DNA from: Bacillota bacterium
Lineage (GTDB): Bacteria; Bacillota; Clostridia; Christensenellales; SZUA-584
Assembly: GCA_023428025.1 (NCBI GenBank)
Contig: JAEYZN010000003.1
Span: 1 to 35,304, forward strand
Length of the DNA stretch: 35,304 nucleotides
Direction of reading: 5' to 3'
Below the pieces are notes generated by a model. It was not told where the DNA came from and did not search any database. It saw only the letters and a program-made list of their open reading frames with translations. Positions 32,200 through 35,304 of the stretch are shown here, piece by piece. The position numbers were made by a program, and so were the translations under genes. Position 1 is the stretch's first letter. The number at the start of each line of letters is the position of its first letter.

Positions 32200-32243
32200 A
32201 GTAAAGCTAAACATCTTCTGACAACTAAATAATACCGTAAATC

Positions 32244-32285
32244 CCCGAACTCACTCTTTAGCCAAGAGGACGTTCGGGTTTGTTG
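32244..32285 (+). terminator. Intrinsic terminator of the DUF1538-PII operon
   Basis: CCCGAAC (32244-32250) pairs with GTTCGGG (32272-32278), with an inner CTCTT/AAGAG pair, followed by TTTGTTGTTT. It lies 45 bases after the stop of the second PII-like gene. Confidence 0.75.
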
Positions 32286-32659
32286 TTTCAGGCGCCCTTA
32301 ACGAAGACGCGGACACCAAAAATAAAGAAGGATGATCTGCATCAGGAAAATGATATGAATATTAGCGTTTGATCATATAGAAGATCAATTCCTGTAGACA
32401 AAATAGATGCGGCCAAGAATATGGTAGCTTGCTATTATGACAATAAATAAAGGTCTGCAATAAATTGAATATGTCTGCTCGGTAAAATAAAGTTAAATGC
32501 TTGAATAACCAGGGGAGAAAGGCGGTGCCTAATGTTTCTACCATTGGGAGCAGTATAATCGTCCTTTGATTTTTTGCAGGAGGTAAAAGCGGGGTTAGCA
32601 CTTTATTATTAAACAAAGAAAAAAGAGTCGGTTTTCTCGATGAATACTGACTTTTAGCT

Positions 32660-32735
32660 TGGCGTGCCGGAGAGATTCGAACCCCCGGCTTTTGATTCGC
32701 AGTCGTACCTTCTGCGCAATCCGACAATGGCTTCA
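32660..32735 (-). pseudogene. tRNA-like remnant (3' half with T-arm), possible att remnant
   Basis: Read on the minus strand, the sequence ends GGGGGTTCGAATCTCTCCGG followed by CACGCC. This is a good tRNA T-arm and acceptor 3' strand, preceded by a D-loop-like GCAGAAGGTA. The anticodon stem does not pair and no matching 5' acceptor strand (GGCGTGCC) is found at tRNA distance, so it is not an intact tRNA. Such pieces are often left by elements that integrate at the 3' end of a tRNA gene. No integrase is visible in the window. Confidence 0.45.
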
Positions 32736-32756
32736 GCATCGGGAAAACGCCTATTT

Positions 32757-32779
32757 AAAGCCGTTTCCGGGGCTTTTTC
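32757..32779 (+). terminator. Short hairpin with T run
   Basis: AAAGCC (32757-32762) pairs with GGCTTT (32771-32776) around an eight-base loop, and the T run extends to 32778. It lies past the tRNA-like remnant and precedes no gene for 230 bases, so it may be the terminator of a lost gene. Confidence 0.45.
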
Positions 32780-32905
32780 AATGTTTTTAAGGCTTTACTG
32801 TTTCTAATGCAGTAATTCTTCTGCGCACAATTTCTTTGAGATGGTTCGAATTTGGGCTGCAGTTTTGATTCCTGCAAAAGTGCAGTCTATTCTCACTCTT
32901 GTACT

Positions 32906-32933
32906 TTGATTTTAGCGCAGCGGCTGTTATAAT
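32906..32933 (+). promoter_or_regulatory. Promoter candidate of the korAB operon
   Basis: TTGATT (32906-32911), a 16-base spacer and a perfect TATAAT (32928-32933), about 75 bases before the korA start. Confidence 0.6.
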
Positions 32934-33007
32934 TAAACAAACCATTCAGTGTTCCTACGATGAGAAGTCATCACTGTCTCGATTCCAGCATACGGGAGGA
33001 AGCACTC

Positions 33008-34675
33008 ATGTACAATCTTTTGATTGGCGGCGCGGCCGGGCAAGGTATCGATACCACGACGGCCGTATTGGAAAAACTGCTCAAACGATCGGGCTACAAC
33101 GTCTTTACCATGCGTGACTTTATGTCCCGCGTGCGCGGCGGCCATAATTTTTACACGATCCGCTTCGGAACGAAACCTGTGTTCTCACACAGCAGCCGGT
33201 TTGACGGCATTATAGCTTTCAACGAAGAAACGGTGGCGCTGCATAAAGATGAGCTTGGGCCGGAAGGCTTTATACTTTGCGATGCCGGGCTGGCGGTGGA
33301 TGACCCGCGTGCCGTCAAGATCGGTATGGCGCAAATGGCCAAGGCCATCGGCAATCCAAGGGTGGCCGGCAGCATCGCCGTGGGCGCCATACTCAAGCTG
33401 TTCGGGACAGGCCTGGAAGGGGTTCGGGAAGTTCTTGGCGGTTTCATCGCGGCGCAGCACCTTGCAGTCAATATGCAGGCGGTACGCGAAGGGTATGACA
33501 TCGCAGAGCAACGCTTTGCGCATATGCAAGGCCGTTTTGCCGATTGGATGATACTCTCGGGCAACAACGCGCTCGCACTCGGCGCGCTGGCTGCCGGGCT
33601 GAAATTCTACTCGGCCTATCCCATGTCTCCCTCGACGTCGATCATGGAATACCTTGCCGCCAAAAGCGCAGAGGCCGGTGTCGTTGTTGAGCAGGCTGAG
33701 GATGAGATTGCCGCCATCAATATGGCCATCGGTGCTTCTTTTGCAGGCGCCCGCGCTATGACAGGCACCTCCGGCGGCGGCTTCTCGTTGATGGTGGAGG
33801 CTCTCGGCCTTTCCGGCATGGCGGAGATTCCCTTGGTGGTGGTCGATGTCCAGCGGCCGGGCCCAGTGACTGGGTTCCCGACGCGCACGGAGCAGAGCGA
33901 CCTGAAATTCGTTATCTCCGCATCGCAGGGCGAGTTCCCCCGCATGGTGATCGCGCTGCGCCATCATACCGACGCGTTTTACCAGACCATACGCGCATTC
34001 AACATCGCGGAGAAATACCAGATTCCCGTTATCATTCTGAGCGACCAGTATCTCGCGGACGCGTCCGCGACGGTGGCGCCGTTTGATTTGAGCGGCGTCG
34101 AGGTCATAAGCCCGTCCAACACGGCAGGAGTAGAAGGCGAATACCTGCGCTACCGTCTCACGGCGGATGGCATCTCTCTCCGCCTGCTGCCGGGCAAAAC
34201 GGAACACCTCGTGGCCATCGACAGCGACGAGCATGACGAGAGCGGCCGGATCACGGAATCCGCACAGGTGCGTACAGACATGGTGAACAAGCGTTTTAAA
34301 AAGCTGGAGACGCTGGTGGCGGAGCTTGTCGAGCCGGACTTTATCGGACCGGAGGATTTCACAACGCTGCTGATCGGCTGGGGCTCCACATACGGGCCCA
34401 TCGCCGAAGCCGTGCAGCTGCTCAATGAGAATGGCGGCGGATATGCAGCGCTCGTATTTGGCGACGTTTACCCGCTTCCCGTGAAGCGGCTCAGGGAAAA
34501 GGCGGTGCATGCGCGCCGCATCATCAATATCGAGCAGAATGCCACGGGACAGTTCGCCGGCCTTATCCGGGAATATACCGGTATTGACTGCACGGACAGT
34601 ATATTAAAATATGACGGCCGGCAGATTTCTGCGCAGGAGATAGTTGAACGGGTCTTAAAGGAGGTGCCGAGATGA
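33008..34675 (+). CDS. korA: 2-oxoacid:acceptor oxidoreductase, fused gamma-alpha subunit (KorA type)
   Basis: A 555-residue subunit. The N-terminal 180 residues are the gamma domain (LLIGGAAGQGIDTTTAVLEK and FMSRVRGGHNFYTIRF). The rest is the alpha pyrimidine-binding domain, with YPMSPSTSIMEYLA, where many relatives have YPITPSS, then EDEIAAINMAIGASFAGARA and TGTSGGGFSLM. With KorB it oxidatively decarboxylates a 2-oxoacid to acyl-CoA and reduces ferredoxin. The substrate may be 2-oxoglutarate, pyruvate or a branched-chain oxoacid. GGGAGGAAG precedes ATG 33008, and the stop overlaps the korB start as ATGA. No ferredoxin domain is fused. Confidence 0.9.
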   Translation: MYNLLIGGAAGQGIDTTTAVLEKLLKRSGYNVFTMRDFMSRVRGGHNFYTIRFGTKPVFSHSSRFDGIIAFNEETVALHKDELGPEGFILCDAGLAVDDPRAVKIGMAQMAKAIGNPRVAGSIAVGAILKLFGTGLEGVREVLGGFIAAQHLAVNMQAVREGYDIAEQRFAHMQGRFADWMILSGNNALALGALAAGLKFYSAYPMSPSTSIMEYLAAKSAEAGVVVEQAEDEIAAINMAIGASFAGARAMTGTSGGGFSLMVEALGLSGMAEIPLVVVDVQRPGPVTGFPTRTEQSDLKFVISASQGEFPRMVIALRHHTDAFYQTIRAFNIAEKYQIPVIILSDQYLADASATVAPFDLSGVEVISPSNTAGVEGEYLRYRLTADGISLRLLPGKTEHLVAIDSDEHDESGRITESAQVRTDMVNKRFKKLETLVAELVEPDFIGPEDFTTLLIGWGSTYGPIAEAVQLLNENGGGYAALVFGDVYPLPVKRLREKAVHARRIINIEQNATGQFAGLIREYTGIDCTDSILKYDGRQISAQEIVERVLKEVPR

Positions 34676-35304
34676 GCACGGATACTTTTTCCACCTATGA
34701 AACGGCGTGGTGCCCGGGATGCGGGAATTTCGCCATATTGGACTGTCTGAAAACAGCGCTAGAGGAGCTGGGCAAAAGCCCTCGTGAGGTCCTGATGGCC
34801 GCCGGCATTGGCCAGGCGGCAAAAACACCCCAATATATCAGCGCCAACGCCTTTTGCGGCCTGCACGGCCGGGCGCTTCCCGCCGCGGTCGCCGCCAAGA
34901 TCGCCAACGAGAAGCTTAACGTCGTGGTGAGCACCGGCGACGGCGATTCGTACGGCGAGGGCGGCAACCACTTCCTCCATAACATCCGGCGCAACGTGGA
35001 TATCGCGCATTTTGTCCACGACAACCAGATCTATGGCCTCACCAAGGGGCAGGCGTCCCCGACGACCGGAGAGGGGCACAGAACTGCCGTACAGCCTGGC
35101 GGCAGCGCCAACACGCCTTTCAATCCGGTGCTTATCGCCATCGCTGCCGGCGCAGGCTTTGTCGCCAGGGCGTTCACCGGCCACAAGGAGCATCTGATCG
35201 CAGTCATGAAGCAGGCCATTGCGTACAAGGGTTATGCGTTGGTCGACATCCTTCAGCCCTGCGTGAGCTTCAACAAGGTCAACACGTTTGCATGGTACAA
35301 TGAG
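34672..35304 (+). CDS. korB: 2-oxoacid:acceptor oxidoreductase beta subunit (KorB type), cut by the window end
   Basis: The first 211 residues of the thiamine-diphosphate subunit. Its N-terminal TAWCPGCGNFAILDCL has the conserved CPGCGN motif of the cluster, and the TPP/Mg2+ segment reads STGDGDSYGEGGNHFLHNIRRN. The protein runs off the right edge. It overlaps korA by four bases, and AAAGGAGG just ahead of ATG 34672 is a strong ribosome site inside the korA end. Together they supply reduced ferredoxin and acyl-CoA, in keeping with an amino-acid fermenter. Confidence 0.92.
   Translation, partial: MSTDTFSTYETAWCPGCGNFAILDCLKTALEELGKSPREVLMAAGIGQAAKTPQYISANAFCGLHGRALPAAVAAKIANEKLNVVVSTGDGDSYGEGGNHFLHNIRRNVDIAHFVHDNQIYGLTKGQASPTTGEGHRTAVQPGGSANTPFNPVLIAIAAGAGFVARAFTGHKEHLIAVMKQAIAYKGYALVDILQPCVSFNKVNTFAWYNE

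Larger units (their letters stand above)
32200..33007. other. 808-bp AT-rich gene-free stretch
   Basis: After the terminator the region holds no convincing gene. A minus-strand frame of 125 codons (32362-32739) reads through the tRNA-like remnant and has no protein character. The stretch includes that remnant (about 32660-32735), a hairpin with AAAGCC (32757-32762), GGCTTT (32771-32776) and a T run, and the promoter before korA. It looks like a decayed boundary region between an acquired segment and the core chromosome. Confidence 0.55.

Noticed and set aside
32362..32739. Minus-strand frame of 125 codons
   Set aside because: Its N-terminal part is a translation of the tRNA-like remnant (VRISPAR-type peptide), a common false ORF.
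1..35304. CRISPR array, insertion sequence, rRNA or intact tRNA
   Set aside because: No regularly spaced direct repeats, transposase, integrase or complete RNA gene was seen on either strand.

Overview
This window looks like chromosomal DNA of a strictly anaerobic, Clostridia-like (Firmicutes) amino-acid and sugar fermenter. The evidence is the D-proline reductase genes, a glycyl-radical hydroxyproline dehydratase with its activase, bacterial microcompartment shell genes, a 2-oxoacid:ferredoxin-type oxidoreductase, and AGGAGG-type ribosome binding sites throughout. Most of the window is GC-rich by eye, which is high for a classical Clostridium; roughly 29.6-32.9 kb is clearly AT-richer. Genus and species cannot be told from the sequence.

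Region 1 (1-3910) is the downstream end of a microcompartment operon: an unidentified C-terminal fragment, a hexameric shell protein, a pentameric vertex protein, an L-fucose mutarotase-like protein (FucU), DhaK- and DhaL-type kinase subunits and a LacI-family regulator. This suits a compartment for a deoxysugar or ketose pathway. Region 2 (about 4.07-5.7 kb) holds a small cupin protein and an Xaa-Pro dipeptidase behind a good promoter. Region 3 (about 5.77-17.4 kb) starts with a second strong promoter and a 480-nt structured leader. It then encodes a complete dipeptide/oligopeptide ABC transporter, an Asp/Glu/hydantoin racemase-family protein, an XRE-cupin regulator and a HyuA/HyuB hydantoinase/oxoprolinase pair, and ends at a strong intrinsic terminator. 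Region 4 (17.5-27.4 kb) encodes a proline racemase/hydroxyproline epimerase, PrdC, a run of four hairpins, PrdA, a small Prd-linked protein, PrdB, the hydroxyproline dehydratase activase, HypD and a class III aminotransferase.

Read together, regions 2-4 look like a collagen or proline-peptide utilisation island. Dipeptides are imported and cut by the Xaa-Pro dipeptidase. Hydroxyproline is dehydrated by HypD to pyrroline-5-carboxylate, which a reductase not seen here would turn into proline. Proline is racemised and D-proline is reduced by Prd to 5-aminovalerate as a Stickland electron sink. PrdB and PrdC carry cysteine where relatives often carry selenocysteine. A 23-nt upstream box shared by the two promoters of regions 2 and 3 ties dipeptidase and transporter to one regulator.

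Region 5 (27.3-35.3 kb) is more mixed: an AraC-family regulator, one minus-strand glycosyltransferase-methyltransferase fusion, an AT-rich operon with a DUF1538 membrane protein and two PII-like proteins, a long gene-free stretch with a tRNA-like remnant, and KorA/KorB, the latter cut by the window end.
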